64,000 nucleotides of DNA from Micromonospora sp. WMMD1128 (GCF_027497235.1 NZ_CP114902.1:3609501-3673500); one strand, 5' to 3'; counted from the stretch's first letter, positions 19,355 to 29,438 are shown. Notes: generated by a model not told the origin, from the sequence alone. Made by a program: numbers and translations.

Positions 19355-20935
19355 ATGGACCGAACCGCCGCCGAGTCGGCCTGCCCGAACTACGTGATGC
19401 GGATCCTCGACTCGCTGGCCAGCCGCCCGGACGAGGTCGTCGTGAAGTGGCGGGACCAGAGCATCACCGCCGGCGAGTTCGTGCGCTCGACGGTGGCCGC
19501 GACCCGCCGGATGCAGGAGTTGGGCATCGACCGCACCCACACGGTCGCCGCCCTGTCGGCATCGAACAGCCCGACCATCATCTACACCCGCTACGCGGCC
19601 CACCTCCTCGGTGCGCGCCTGGTGCACATCCTCTCGGTGAACGCGAACTCGGCGGCCGAGTCGCTGGCCGAGAGCCAGCAGGTCGACATCCTGAACGAGG
19701 TGAGCGCGACGCTGCTCGCCGTGGACGTCGAGAGTCTCGATGTCGCCCGCCGGCTGCGGGACGCCGTCAAGGGTCCACTCAAGCTCGCCACCTACGGCTC
19801 CGACGGCGCGCCGGTCGACGCCGACCTGTCCGCCGGCGACACGAACGACGACGGCCTGCCGGAGCCCCGGCCGATCGTCGAGGGCGACACCGCCACCATC
19901 ATCTACACCAGTGGCACCACCGGAAAGCCGAAGGGCATCTGCCGCAGCTACGGCTCGTGGCACCGGGAGACCGTCGGCGCGATGAACCAGGTGAAGAGCA
20001 TGAACCTGGGGCCGTCGGGCTACCTCGTCACGATCCCGCTCAGCAACGCCGGCATCTCGGTGGACTCGGTGCTGGCGCACGAAGGGGTCGTGCTCCTGCA
20101 CGAGCAGTTCGACGCCGGCCGGGTGCTCGAGACCATCGAGCGCGAGCGCGTGGGCGGCACGTTCTGGGCCACCCAGCACCTGTACCAGATCCTCGACCAC
20201 CCGCGCCTGAACGACGTCGACACGTCGAGCCTGCGCCTCGTCATGTACGGCGGCACCCCGATCTCGCCGGCCCGCATCGAGCGGGCCGTCGAGAGGTTCG
20301 GTCTCATCTTCGTCCAGTACTACGGCACGACGGAGAGCCGCCGGATCTCCGCGCTGACCCCCGCCGACCACCGGGACAAGAACCTCCTCGCCAGCGCCGG
20401 ACGCCCGATCCCCACCGTCCAGCTGGTCATCCGCGATCCGGAGACGGGCGCCGACCTGGACGCGAACGTCCCCGGCGAGGTGTGCGTGCGTACCCCCGGG
20501 ATGATGACGGAGTACTTCCTCGACCCGGTGCGGACGGAGAAGGCGCTGCGCGACGGCTGGTTCCACACCGGCGACATCGGATACTTCGACGACGCCGGCT
20601 ACCTGTACCTCGTCGACCGCCTGTACCACGTCGTCAAGACCGACGGCATCAAGATCTACCCGGCGGAGATCGAGCGCGTGCTGTTGCTGCACCCCGCCGT
20701 CACCCGGGCGAGCGTCATCAAGGTCCGCGACGCCGACCTGCGTGACTCCATCTGCGCGTACGTGCAGCCACGCGCCGCACACGGCGACCTCACGTCCGAG
20801 GAGCTGGCCGAGTTCGTGGCCGAGAAGATGTCTCCCCTGCACGTTCCGGCGGTCATCGAACTGGTGTCGGATCTCGCGACGACGCAGTTCGGCAAGGCGG
20901 ATGCGCAAGCCCTGCGCCAGATGCGCGGCGCGTGA
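19355..20935 (+). CDS. AMP-forming ligase of the C5N cassette (amide synthetase or acyl-CoA ligase)
   Basis: 526 aa ANL-superfamily enzyme. The P-loop-like motif is IIYTSGTTGKPKG, the A5 motif YYGTTESR, the hinge YHVVKTDGIKIYPAEIE, and the C-terminal catalytic Lys is in TQFGKADA. A Shine-Dalgarno (GGAAGG) precedes ATG 19355. It is the first gene of a ligase - ALA synthase - ligase set, as in the moenomycin (MoeA4/B4/C4) and asukamycin clusters. There one ligase makes aminolevulinyl-CoA and the other joins the cyclised C5N amine to a carboxylic acid. Which role this one plays is not decidable from sequence here; its divergence from ordinary CoA ligases favours the amide-forming role. Confidence 0.82.
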   Translation: MDRTAAESACPNYVMRILDSLASRPDEVVVKWRDQSITAGEFVRSTVAATRRMQELGIDRTHTVAALSASNSPTIIYTRYAAHLLGARLVHILSVNANSAAESLAESQQVDILNEVSATLLAVDVESLDVARRLRDAVKGPLKLATYGSDGAPVDADLSAGDTNDDGLPEPRPIVEGDTATIIYTSGTTGKPKGICRSYGSWHRETVGAMNQVKSMNLGPSGYLVTIPLSNAGISVDSVLAHEGVVLLHEQFDAGRVLETIERERVGGTFWATQHLYQILDHPRLNDVDTSSLRLVMYGGTPISPARIERAVERFGLIFVQYYGTTESRRISALTPADHRDKNLLASAGRPIPTVQLVIRDPETGADLDANVPGEVCVRTPGMMTEYFLDPVRTEKALRDGWFHTGDIGYFDDAGYLYLVDRLYHVVKTDGIKIYPAEIERVLLLHPAVTRASVIKVRDADLRDSICAYVQPRAAHGDLTSEELAEFVAEKMSPLHVPAVIELVSDLATTQFGKADAQALRQMRGA

Positions 20936-21010
20936 TCATCCGGCACAGCGGCTGTCGTCGCCACCTGGTCATACCTACCCACCGAGGCCGAGTAAGGGAG
21001 CCCGATACCC

Positions 21011-22252
21011 ATGACACATCTCCTTGAGCTCATCTCCACCGAGATGGACGCGCTGTCGCACGGCCGTCGCGAATTCCTCGAGATATCGAGGATCGCGGGC
21101 AGGTTCCCCCGGGCCAACGCGCCCATGCTGCCCGCCGACAGCGCCGAGGTGAGCGTCTGGTGCAGCAACGACTACCTGGGCATGGGTCAGGCGCCGATCG
21201 TGCTCGACGCGGTGAAGAGCGCCGTGGACGAGAACGGGGCGGGCTCCGGGGGTTCGCGCAACATCAGCGGCACGAACGGATACCACATCCAGTTGGAGGC
21301 CGAACTCGCCGCGCTGCACCGCAAGGACGGGGCCCTGCTGTTCAGCACCGGCTACACGGCCAACACCGGGGCCCTGGCGATCCTGGCCGGCCGCGTTCCC
21401 GGCACCGTCGTCTTCTCGGACGAGAAGAACCACGCGTCGATCATCGACGGCATCCGGCAGAGCCGCGCCGAGAAGCGGATCTTCCGACACAACGACGTCG
21501 ACCACCTGGCCGAACTCCTCGCCTCGGTGGATCCGGACCGGCCGAAGATGATCGTCATGGAGTCGATCTACTCGATGGACGGTGACGTCGCGCCACTCGC
21601 CGACATCGCCGACCTCGCCCGTCGGCACCACGCCCTGACCTACCTCGACGAGGTCCACGCGGTCGGCATGTACGGCCCGCGCGGCGCCGGGATCGCCGCG
21701 CAGGAGGGCATCCAGGACCAGTTCGACGTCATCATGGGCACGCTCGCCAAGGGATTCGGCACGGTCGGCGGCTACGTCGCCGGACCGGAACCGTTGATCG
21801 AGGCGGTGCGCATGTTCTCGCCGTACTTCATCTTCACCACGTCGCTGCCGCCGGCCATGGCGGCCGGCGCCCTGGCGGCGGTGCGTCACCTGACCACGTC
21901 GGAGACGGAGCGGGAGATCCTGCACCACAACGCCGCGGTCACGCACCGGCTTTTGGACGAGCGCCGCATCCCCTACGTGTCGGCCATGTCGCACATCGTC
22001 TCGGTGTTCGTCGGTGACGAGGCCAACTGCCGGACGGCCTCCAGCATCCTGCTGCACCGCCACGGCATCTACGTGCAGCCGATCGACGCGCCGAGTGTCC
22101 GGCCGGGTCAGGCCGTGTTGCGGGCCACGCCGTCGGCGACGCACCACGAGGCGGAGATCCTCCGCTTCGCCGACGCCCTGGACGACATCTGGAACGAGCT
22201 GGGGCTGCCCCGCGCCAACGCGGGACATCTGGTGGCGGAGGCGACGGAGTGA
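21011..22252 (+). CDS. 5-Aminolevulinate synthase (C5N-pathway type)
   Basis: 413 aa PLP enzyme of the alpha-oxoamine synthase family. It joins glycine and succinyl-CoA to 5-aminolevulinate. Visible: [15 protein letters not shown] (substrate loop typical of ALAS), [12 protein letters not shown] (PLP-binding Asp and the following His), and [12 protein letters not shown] with the Schiff-base Lys. Actinobacteria make haem precursors by the glutamyl-tRNA route, so an ALAS gene is a strong marker of C5N biosynthesis, where 5-aminolevulinyl-CoA is cyclised to 2-amino-3-hydroxycyclopent-2-enone. It lies between two AMP-forming ligases. The Shine-Dalgarno AGGGAG is 11 nt upstream. Confidence 0.93.
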   Translation: MTHLLELISTEMDALSHGRREFLEISRIAGRFPRANAPMLPADSAEVSVWCSNDYLGMGQAPIVLDAVKSAVDENGAGSGGSRNISGTNGYHIQLEAELAALHRKDGALLFSTGYTANTGALAILAGRVPGTVVFSDEKNHASIIDGIRQSRAEKRIFRHNDVDHLAELLASVDPDRPKMIVMESIYSMDGDVAPLADIADLARRHHALTYLDEVHAVGMYGPRGAGIAAQEGIQDQFDVIMGTLAKGFGTVGGYVAGPEPLIEAVRMFSPYFIFTTSLPPAMAAGALAAVRHLTTSETEREILHHNAAVTHRLLDERRIPYVSAMSHIVSVFVGDEANCRTASSILLHRHGIYVQPIDAPSVRPGQAVLRATPSATHHEAEILRFADALDDIWNELGLPRANAGHLVAEATE

Positions 22253-22307
22253 CGACGGACGAGGGTTCCGCCGCCCGGGTCGTGCGGGGCCACCGGCCGT
22301 GCTGACG

Positions 22308-23804
22308 ATGTCGGTGGCCGCGATCCTCGCCGAGTCCGCCGCCCGCGGCCCCCGGCGCACCGCGCTCGTGACCGAGGACGAGGAGGTCTCCTACGGCGAC
22401 CTCTGGCAGCGGGCGCTCCGGGCCGCCGGGACGCTGAAAGCGCGGGGGGTCCGCCCGGGCGACGCGGTCACGGTGATGCTGGAGAACACCCCGGACCTGC
22501 CGGTGGCGTGCTTCGCGATCTGGGCCGCCGGAGCGACTGTGGTGCCCGTCGCCACGTCGGCCCGGCCGGCGGAGGTCGAGTACACGTTGACCGACTCCGG
22601 CTCGGTGCTGCTGATCTGCGCGGAGGCGTTGATCGCCGAGGCGGGGCAGGCGGCACGTGCGGCGCGGGTTCCGGCGCTCACCGAGGTGGAGCTGGTCGGC
22701 ACGGCGCCGCCGCTGAACACGTACGAGCCGCGCCGGCCGGACGACATCGCCATCATCCTCTACACGTCGGGGACCACCGGGCGGCCCAAGGGCGCGATGC
22801 TCACCCACCTCAACGTGACGATGAACATCATGGTCACCCGGGTGTCCCCGTTCGACGTGACGGCGGACGACGTCCTGCTCGGGGCCCTGCCGCTCTACCA
22901 CTCGTTCGGCCTCATCTGCGGTCTGGGCACCTGCCTGCTGGCCGGCGCGTCGGTCGTGCTGATGCGACGGTTCGACGCGGCGCGGGCGCTGGACCTGATC
23001 GAGAAGCACGGGTGCACGCTGTTCATGGGCGTGCCGACGATGTTCACCACGATGCTGGCCGCCATGGCGCCCGGTGACGCCGGCCGGTATCGGCTGGACC
23101 GCGTGTTCAGCGGCGGCGCGCCGCTGCACGTCGCCACGCTCGAGGCCATCCGTGCCGCCTTCGGCTGCGAGGTGTACGAGGGCTACGGGCTCACCGAGGC
23201 GTCGCCCTGCGTCGCCTACAACCAGAAATGGTGGCCGACGAAGCCGGGCACGGTGGGCCGCCCGATCTGGGGCGTGGACGTGCGGGTGGCCGACGCCGAC
23301 CGCGCCGACACCGTCGCGTTCGTGCCCGACGGCGAGGTGGGCGAGATCGTGGTGCGCGGGCACAACATCATGGCCGGCTATCTCAATCTGCCGGAGGCGA
23401 CGGCCGGGACCGTCGTCGACGGCTGGCTGCGCACCGGAGACCTCGGTCGGTTCGACGAGGACGGCTATCTCACGATCGTCGACCGGAAGAAGGACGTGAT
23501 CCTGCGGGGCGGCCACAACGTCTACCCGCGCGAGATCGAGGAGGTCCTCAGCCGGCACTCCGCGGTCCGGCAGGTCGCCGTGGTCGGGTTGCCGGACGAC
23601 CGGCTCGGCGAGGAGGTGTGCGCCGCGGTGGTCGTCCGCGACGGTTTCTCGGCCGGACCGGAACTGGCGGCGGAGCTGGTCGCGCTGGCGCGGGACCGCC
23701 TCGCCGGGTACAAGTGTCCCCGGCGGGTCGAGTTCCTGCCGTCCTTCCCGCTCGGCGGGGGCGGCAAGGTGCTGAAGCGCGAGCTGGCGGTGCACCTGGC
23801 CTGA
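22308..23804 (+). CDS. Acyl-CoA ligase of the C5N cassette
   Basis: 498 aa from ATG 22308; GTG 22299 is an alternative and neither has a strong Shine-Dalgarno. Motifs of a CoA ligase are complete: IILYTSGTTGRPKG, GYGLTEASP, GWLRTGDLG, DRKKDVILRGGHNVYPREIE and the C-terminal Lys in GGGGKVLKREL. It resembles fatty-acyl- or aryl-CoA ligases more than the first ligase does. By analogy with known C5N cassettes it would make 5-aminolevulinyl-CoA, which cyclises. It starts 55 bp after the ALAS stop and closes the recognisable cluster. Confidence 0.85.
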   Translation: MSVAAILAESAARGPRRTALVTEDEEVSYGDLWQRALRAAGTLKARGVRPGDAVTVMLENTPDLPVACFAIWAAGATVVPVATSARPAEVEYTLTDSGSVLLICAEALIAEAGQAARAARVPALTEVELVGTAPPLNTYEPRRPDDIAIILYTSGTTGRPKGAMLTHLNVTMNIMVTRVSPFDVTADDVLLGALPLYHSFGLICGLGTCLLAGASVVLMRRFDAARALDLIEKHGCTLFMGVPTMFTTMLAAMAPGDAGRYRLDRVFSGGAPLHVATLEAIRAAFGCEVYEGYGLTEASPCVAYNQKWWPTKPGTVGRPIWGVDVRVADADRADTVAFVPDGEVGEIVVRGHNIMAGYLNLPEATAGTVVDGWLRTGDLGRFDEDGYLTIVDRKKDVILRGGHNVYPREIEEVLSRHSAVRQVAVVGLPDDRLGEEVCAAVVVRDGFSAGPELAAELVALARDRLAGYKCPRRVEFLPSFPLGGGGKVLKRELAVHLA

Positions 23805-23925
23805 CGCCGCCCGGCCGGTCGGATACCGGACATGGCGCTGCGCATTGTTGACCTACCCTGCGAGGCTGATCACTCGCCGACATCGGTTGCTCACGTGTTA
23901 GCCCGGTGACGCAGGGAGTTCTACA

Positions 23926-25281
23926 GTGGAGGTGCGGAAGCCTGGCCGGAAGGGACCGCGGATGCCGAACAGGACGGTGCGGAGCACCCCGGCGCTGATC
24001 GTGCTGCACGGCGTCGGGCTGGGCTTGGCGCTGCTCGTCACCGCCGTGGTCGCCGTGCGGTCCAGCGCCCCGGCCGCCAATCTCGGGGAACGCGCGGTCG
24101 GCGTCGCCATGGCCACCAGCACCACCGCCCGCGAGATCTACCAAGGGTTGGCCGACGCCGACGTGGCCGCCAGCGCCGTCTTCCTGCTGCCGCCGGACGA
24201 GACCCGGCGCAGCGCGCTGCGCACCGACTACGACACCGCGGTCCGCCGCGTCGAACGGCAACTCACCGACGCCACGGGCGAGGCGGTCAACGATCCGGAC
24301 CGGCTGAACCGGCTGGCCGCGATCGGCTCCCGGCTGACCGTGTACCGGGGCGTGGTCTGCGCGGCCCTGGCCACCGCGGGCGGGGACGCCACCGGCGGCG
24401 CGGGCCCGGACACCTCGGCGGCCTGCCCGGCGACGCCGGCGACGGCCGGCGGTCCCGGTCCGGCCGGAGCGGCCCGGTCGGCCGCCGCCCGCGCGGTGCT
24501 CGCCTCGGCGTACGCCCGCGAGGCGTCCCACTATATGTCCACCGAGTTGCTCACCGAGGCCCAGCGGCTCTGGGACGACGACACGCGCCGGCTGCTGCAC
24601 GCCCGCGCCGACGCCCGGCCCTGGGTGGCCGCCTCGGTGCTGACGCCGCTGGCGCTGCTCGGTGCGCTCGTCGCCACCCAGCTCTGGTTGCGTCGCCGAA
24701 CCCGGCGGCGGTTGAACGCCGGGCTGCTGCTCGCCTCCGGCGCGGCCGTGGCCGTGCTGGCCATGCTCGTCGCGTCGTGGTGGCACTGGCCGGCCGCCGA
24801 CGGCCGGTTCGACGACCTGGAATCGGCCATCGCGGCGCAGAGCACCAGCCAGCAGCGCCTCGGTGACCTGCTCGCCGGGCGCGCCGACCTCTATCTGGGC
24901 CTCGGCGCCAGTGTCGACCCGGCGGGGCACCGGGCCGACTTCGACGCCCGCAAGCTCTGCTCCCCCACCTCGGGCCGGGCCGCGCCGATCGACTGCGCGG
25001 CCCTGGAGGACGTCTGGTCCGCCCGGCAGAGCAGGACCCCCGACGCGTTCCGGGACGCCGTCGACACGGTGCTGCGCGACGGGCCGGTCGGCCGGTCGTT
25101 CGAGGCGGCGAAGATCGACCTGGAAGACGCCCTGCGCGCGGACGCCGCCCGCGCGGACGCCGCGCGGGAACGACTGCCCGCGGCGCCCCGCCCGCTCGGC
25201 GGCGCGGCGGCCTGGGTCGTCCTGCTCGCCGGCGGCGGCGTGGTCGCCGGCCTGCGCCAGCGCTACCTGGAATACCAGTGA
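23926..25281 (+). CDS. glnX: GlnX-like membrane sensor protein
   Basis: 451 aa. The GTG at 23926 has GGGAG 7 nt upstream. Membrane segments are readable near residues 20-45 (ALIVLHGVGLGLALLVTAVVAV), 225-245, 262-285 and at the C-terminus (about 425-445). Between the first and second lies an extracytoplasmic helical domain with two Cys (VVCAA, SAACPA); a second such domain (with LCSPTSGR and IDCAAL) precedes the last helix. In mycobacteria and corynebacteria GlnX passes a glutamine/amino-acid signal from GlnH to PknG, and the three genes are adjacent, as here. The symbol rests mainly on order and topology. Confidence 0.75.
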   Translation: MEVRKPGRKGPRMPNRTVRSTPALIVLHGVGLGLALLVTAVVAVRSSAPAANLGERAVGVAMATSTTAREIYQGLADADVAASAVFLLPPDETRRSALRTDYDTAVRRVERQLTDATGEAVNDPDRLNRLAAIGSRLTVYRGVVCAALATAGGDATGGAGPDTSAACPATPATAGGPGPAGAARSAAARAVLASAYAREASHYMSTELLTEAQRLWDDDTRRLLHARADARPWVAASVLTPLALLGALVATQLWLRRRTRRRLNAGLLLASGAAVAVLAMLVASWWHWPAADGRFDDLESAIAAQSTSQQRLGDLLAGRADLYLGLGASVDPAGHRADFDARKLCSPTSGRAAPIDCAALEDVWSARQSRTPDAFRDAVDTVLRDGPVGRSFEAAKIDLEDALRADAARADAARERLPAAPRPLGGAAAWVVLLAGGGVVAGLRQRYLEYQ

Positions 25282-25301
25282 ACACCCACGGAGGAGGTCC
25301 G

Positions 25302-26381
25302 GTGGCGGTCCGGGCGTTGCTCGCCGGCACGCTGCTGGCGACCCTGGCCGGGTGCAGCGCGCCGGCGGCGACCACCCCCGCGCCGGCGGCCCGTCCCCCC
25401 GGCGCGCAGACCCTCGCCCCCGCCGGCGAGGCGACCCCGATCTGTTCGGTCCGGCGCAGCCTGCCGGCCAGCGCCACCCGGCCGAGGCGGATCATCGAGC
25501 GGGAGCCGCAGCGGCTGATCGCGGGCGTCGACCCGTCCGACGCGACCATGAGCCACTGGAACTCGGCCAACCAGCAGTTCGAGGGATTCAACATCGACCT
25601 GCTGCTGCGGGTGGTCAAGGCGCTCTGGCCGAAGGACGACCCCCGCGACCGGGTCGAGTTCGTGGTCGTGCCGCCCGGCCAGGGCGCCTTCCAGATGCTC
25701 GACAAGAACCAGATCGATCTGGTGGCCACGTCGCTCACCGCGTCCTGCGAACGCGCCGAGCAGGTGATCTTCTCCAACGACTACCTCGACTCCGGGCAGT
25801 CGGTGCTGGTCCGGGCCCGCGACGGCGGGCCGGAGTTCGCCGGCGTGGAGGAGATGGGCGGGCGGCGGGTCTGCGCCGCCCGGAACACCACCTCGCTGGA
25901 CGCCATCCGCCGCTACCGGACGGCCGGCGGCGAGCGGCTGGTGCCGGTGGCGGCGGAGCACTCCGTCGACTGCCTGGTGATGCTCCGCCAGGGCCAGGTC
26001 GACGGCGTCAGCACCGACGAGAACATCCTGCGCGGCTTCGCCCAGATGGCCCCCGACACCGCGCTCGTCACCAAGCCGCCCCGCCGGGACCAGCGATACT
26101 GCGACCACAACCTCAGCGACGAGTGCGACTGGTTCACCGACGAGCCGCACGCCTTCGCGTTCCGGCTCGACGACGCGGAGCTGGCCGCCTTCGTCAACTA
26201 CGCCCTCGCCCTGCCCGAGACCCGGCGGGAGTGGCTGCGGGCACACGGCGACTGGCTCGCCGACCATCCGGACGCGGTACGGGACCCGGTCACCGGCGCG
26301 CGGACGCCGATGATGCCCTCGCCCGGCGAACCCGTCACCACCTGGCCGCCGCCGCGCCCGGCCCCCGCCCCGACGGACTGA
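25302..26381 (+). CDS. glnH: GlnH-like extracellular solute-binding lipoprotein
   Basis: 359 aa from GTG 25302, preferred over GTG 25278 because GGAGGAGG lies 5 nt upstream and it gives a compact lipoprotein signal (LLATLAGC lipobox). The mature part is an amino-acid-binding protein of family SBP_bac_3: FEGFNIDLLLRVVKALW, QIDLVATSLT and GGRRVCAARNTTSL. There is no transporter permease or ATPase nearby, so it probably works as a sensor domain with the GlnX-like protein and PknG, as in mycobacteria. A proline-rich C-terminal tail follows residue 335. Confidence 0.85.
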   Translation: MAVRALLAGTLLATLAGCSAPAATTPAPAARPPGAQTLAPAGEATPICSVRRSLPASATRPRRIIEREPQRLIAGVDPSDATMSHWNSANQQFEGFNIDLLLRVVKALWPKDDPRDRVEFVVVPPGQGAFQMLDKNQIDLVATSLTASCERAEQVIFSNDYLDSGQSVLVRARDGGPEFAGVEEMGGRRVCAARNTTSLDAIRRYRTAGGERLVPVAAEHSVDCLVMLRQGQVDGVSTDENILRGFAQMAPDTALVTKPPRRDQRYCDHNLSDECDWFTDEPHAFAFRLDDAELAAFVNYALALPETRREWLRAHGDWLADHPDAVRDPVTGARTPMMPSPGEPVTTWPPPRPAPAPTD

Positions 26382-26393
26382 GGGGGCCGACCG

Positions 26394-27254
26394 ATGCCGA
26401 CCGTCCGGGAGCGACTGCACGCCTTCCAGGTCGCCCACGCGCGCGTCTGCGACCTGCTGGAGGAGATGGAGCGCGCGGTGGCCGGCCGGTTTCCGCCGGC
26501 CGACCCCGGGCCGGCCGGGCGAGCGGCCGAGGAGCACCTGCTGCGGCTGCACTGCCTGGCGTTGGCGCTCGTCCGGCGCCAGGAGGACCTGGCCGGGCTC
26601 GACCCGGCGCAACCGGCGGACGAGGCGACGTTGGCCCGGCTGCTCGCCGCGCCCTGCCCGGTCCGGTTCACCGCCGCCACCGGTGACCAGGTCCGGGTCG
26701 AGCAGCTGCGGGTCGCCCGGATCGTCCAGGACGCCGCCGACCAGGCCGAAGGGATCCGCCGGCTGGTCGCGGCCCCGGCCCCGGAGGAGCCGACGCCGGA
26801 CCCGCACCGGCTGGCGGAGCGGGGACGCCGACTCCGGTCGTCGCTGCACCGGCTGCGCCGCCTCGCCGCGGAGGCCGCCGCCGAAGGGCTCGGCGACGTC
26901 GCCGACCCACTCGCCCCGCTCACCGCCGACGGGCTGCTCGACCGGCTCGCCGCCGCCGACCCGGGTCACCGGCCCGACACCGACGCCGAGGCCCTCGGCG
27001 CGGCCCTCGACCGGGACCTGGAGCGGGTCGACGCGGTCCGGCGCAGCCTGCGCGTCCGGTGCCACCGGGAGCTGAGCGGGCGGCTCGAGGCATACCGGCA
27101 GCGAGCCGCCGACGAGGGCCGGGCCGAACACCCCGACCTGGAGCGGTCCTACCGGGACGCGGTGGCCGGGCTGCGCCCCGCGACGTTCGGCGTGGCCGCC
27201 GCGAGCCGGGCGGTCCGTGCCTACCAGCAGGCCGTGAACGGAGGGGCCCGATGA
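26394..27254 (+). CDS. Unknown helical protein within the pknG operon
   Basis: 286 aa, no signal peptide or membrane span. The sequence is almost wholly amphipathic helix rich in Ala, Arg, Leu and Glu, with coiled-coil-like stretches (near 95-125, 145-175 and 215-250). I recognise no domain. It starts 12 bp after glnH behind a GGGGG Shine-Dalgarno, and its stop overlaps the pknG start by 4 bp, so it is made together with the kinase. It may be an adaptor or substrate between the membrane sensor and PknG; that is inference from position only. Confidence 0.7.
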   Translation: MPTVRERLHAFQVAHARVCDLLEEMERAVAGRFPPADPGPAGRAAEEHLLRLHCLALALVRRQEDLAGLDPAQPADEATLARLLAAPCPVRFTAATGDQVRVEQLRVARIVQDAADQAEGIRRLVAAPAPEEPTPDPHRLAERGRRLRSSLHRLRRLAAEAAAEGLGDVADPLAPLTADGLLDRLAAADPGHRPDTDAEALGAALDRDLERVDAVRRSLRVRCHRELSGRLEAYRQRAADEGRAEHPDLERSYRDAVAGLRPATFGVAAASRAVRAYQQAVNGGAR

Positions 27255-29401
27255 CCGGGACGCGTCAGGGATGCGCGGAACGCCACTGCCCCGGCGAAGT
27301 GGACGCGGACGGGTTCTGCCGGCTGTGGGGGCACGAGTGCGCCGGCGCCGGCGGGGCTCCGACACCTGTCGTGCCCCGCCCGGTCCAGATGCCCTCCCAG
27401 CCCGTGTCGTCCCAGCCCTGGGAGGTCGCGACGCTGCTCCCGGCGGCCCGGCCCCGGGACCCGCTGACCGCCGTGCTCGCCGAGCCGGTGGTGCCGGAAC
27501 CCGCCCGGATCTGCGCCAGCACCACCTGCCGCACCCGGCTGACCCGGCTCAGCGGCCACTGCCCGGACTGCGGCACCCGCTACTCGTTCACCCCGCCGCT
27601 CGCCGTCGGCGACGTGCGCGCCTCCCGCTACGAGATCGCCGGGTGCCTGGGCAACGGCGGTGTGGGTTGGGTGTTCCTCGCCCGCGACCAGGACATGGAC
27701 GGCGCCTGGCGGGTGCTCAAGGGGCAGCGCAACCCGGAGGACCGGGAGGCCGTCGCGGCGTTCGTCGCGGAACGACAGGCGCTCATCGCGCTGAACCACC
27801 CGCGCATCGTCACCATCACCCACGCGCTGCGGCCGGAGGCGCACCACGACACCGGCTACCTGGTGATGGAGTTCGTCAACGGCGGCACCCTGGAGGAGTC
27901 GCGCGCCACGGCGGGCCCGGGTGGGCGACCCGCCGCGCTCGACGTGGCCCAGGCCCTCGACTACGGCACGCAGATCCTCGACGCGTTCGGCTACCTGCAC
28001 GACCAGGGCTGGCTCTACTGCGACCTCAAGCCGGAGAACGTCATGCGGGTCGGCGGCGTCGGCGCCGACGTGATCAAGCTGGTCGACTTCGGCGCCGCCC
28101 GGAAGATCGACAATCGGGTGAGCCCCGCCTGGGGCACCGAGGGATACACCGCCCCCGAGGTCAAGCGGCTCGGCGCCGCCGGGCCGAGCATCCGCTCCGA
28201 CATCTACGCCGTCGGGCGTACCCTCGCCGCGCTGACCCTGGTCACCCGGTCGGTGGACGTGTCCCGGATCCCCGCCGGCCCGGCCGTGCGGCGGCTGCCC
28301 ACACCGGCCCGGCTCGACCCGTTCCTGCGCCTGCTCGCCCGGGCCACCGCGGCCGACCCCGCCGACCGGTTCGGGTCCGCCGCGCAGATGCGCGAACAGG
28401 TCCGGGGGGTACGCCGGCAGGTCGCCTCGGCCGCCGACGGGGAGCCCCGACCCAGCCGGTCCACCCTGTTCAGCCCCTCGGCCTGCGCGTTCGCCCTGCA
28501 CACCGACGGGCCGGTGGACCCGGTGGAGGTGCTGCTCGGCCTGCCGGCGCCGCTCGTCGACGGCGCCGACCCGGCCGCCGGCTTCCTCGCCTCGCTCGGC
28601 CCCGCCGACCCCGACGAACTCATCGAGCTGCTGGCCACCGCCCCCGAACGGACCGCGCAGGTGGTCTACCGGGCGGTGCGGGCCCACCTCACCGCCGGCC
28701 GGGTGGCCGAGGCGGGCACGCTGCTCGCCGACTTCCCCGAGGACCGGCGCGACTGGGCGCTGTGGTGGCACCGCGGCCTGGTCGCCCTGGTCGGTCGGGA
28801 CACCGACGCCGCCCGGCGCTGGTTCGAGCAGGTGTACGGCTGGCTGCCCGGCGAGGTCTCCACCCGGCTGGCGTACGCGGTCGCCTGCGAACTCGCCGAC
28901 GTCCCCGACGAGGCCGCCGACCACTACCGGGGCGTGTGGGACACCGACCGGGGCGTGCTGGCGGCGGCCTTCGGGCTGGCCCGGTGCCGGCTCGCCACGG
29001 ACGACCCCCGAGGCGCCGCCGACGCGCTGCTGAGCGTGCCGGAGTCGTCCCGCGCCGGCACCGACGCGGTCGCCTGCGCGGTGCGGATCCTGCGCGACGC
29101 GCCGGACGACGGGCGCCGGCTGGCCACCGCGCTGGAGGCGGCCACGATCGTGGACAAGCTGCCGCCGTTCGCCGAGCGGGAGACCGTCGAGTCGGACATC
29201 CTGCGGATCGCGCTCGACTGCGACCTCACCGACCCGTCGCACGCCGGCCGGCGGTTGTTCGGGGAACCGCTCGACGACACCAGCCTGCGCCGCGCCTTCG
29301 AGCGCCGGTGCCGCTCCCGCGCCCGGCGCACCGCCGACCGGCGGGACCGGATCGAACTTGTGGACCTGGCCAACGCGTACCGGCCGGTGACGTGGTGGTG
29401 A
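27251..29401 (+). CDS. pknG: PknG-type serine/threonine protein kinase with TPR region
   Basis: 716 aa. The N-terminus has a Cys-rich segment (CAERHCPGE, CRLWGHEC) and a rubredoxin-like metal site (CASTTC ... CPDCG, about 94-115), as in PknG. The kinase domain (about 130-390) has the glycine loop GCLGNGGVGWVF, Lys in WRVLKGQ, YCDLKPENVM and LVDFGAARKI. The C-terminal 330 residues are TPR-like helices. PknG homologues control 2-oxoglutarate dehydrogenase through GarA/OdhI and respond to amino acids via GlnX/GlnH; the adjacent genes fit that pathway. The ATG overlaps the preceding stop. Confidence 0.92.
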   Translation: MTGTRQGCAERHCPGEVDADGFCRLWGHECAGAGGAPTPVVPRPVQMPSQPVSSQPWEVATLLPAARPRDPLTAVLAEPVVPEPARICASTTCRTRLTRLSGHCPDCGTRYSFTPPLAVGDVRASRYEIAGCLGNGGVGWVFLARDQDMDGAWRVLKGQRNPEDREAVAAFVAERQALIALNHPRIVTITHALRPEAHHDTGYLVMEFVNGGTLEESRATAGPGGRPAALDVAQALDYGTQILDAFGYLHDQGWLYCDLKPENVMRVGGVGADVIKLVDFGAARKIDNRVSPAWGTEGYTAPEVKRLGAAGPSIRSDIYAVGRTLAALTLVTRSVDVSRIPAGPAVRRLPTPARLDPFLRLLARATAADPADRFGSAAQMREQVRGVRRQVASAADGEPRPSRSTLFSPSACAFALHTDGPVDPVEVLLGLPAPLVDGADPAAGFLASLGPADPDELIELLATAPERTAQVVYRAVRAHLTAGRVAEAGTLLADFPEDRRDWALWWHRGLVALVGRDTDAARRWFEQVYGWLPGEVSTRLAYAVACELADVPDEAADHYRGVWDTDRGVLAAAFGLARCRLATDDPRGAADALLSVPESSRAGTDAVACAVRILRDAPDDGRRLATALEAATIVDKLPPFAERETVESDILRIALDCDLTDPSHAGRRLFGEPLDDTSLRRAFERRCRSRARRTADRRDRIELVDLANAYRPVTWW

Positions 29402-29438
29402 CCGCGGCCCGACGGCCCTGAGACGAAGGACGGCTCCC

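Noticed and set aside
21011..22252. ALA synthase as the haem-pathway enzyme
   Set aside because: Actinobacteria use the glutamyl-tRNA route; position between two AMP-forming ligases fits the C5N cassette.
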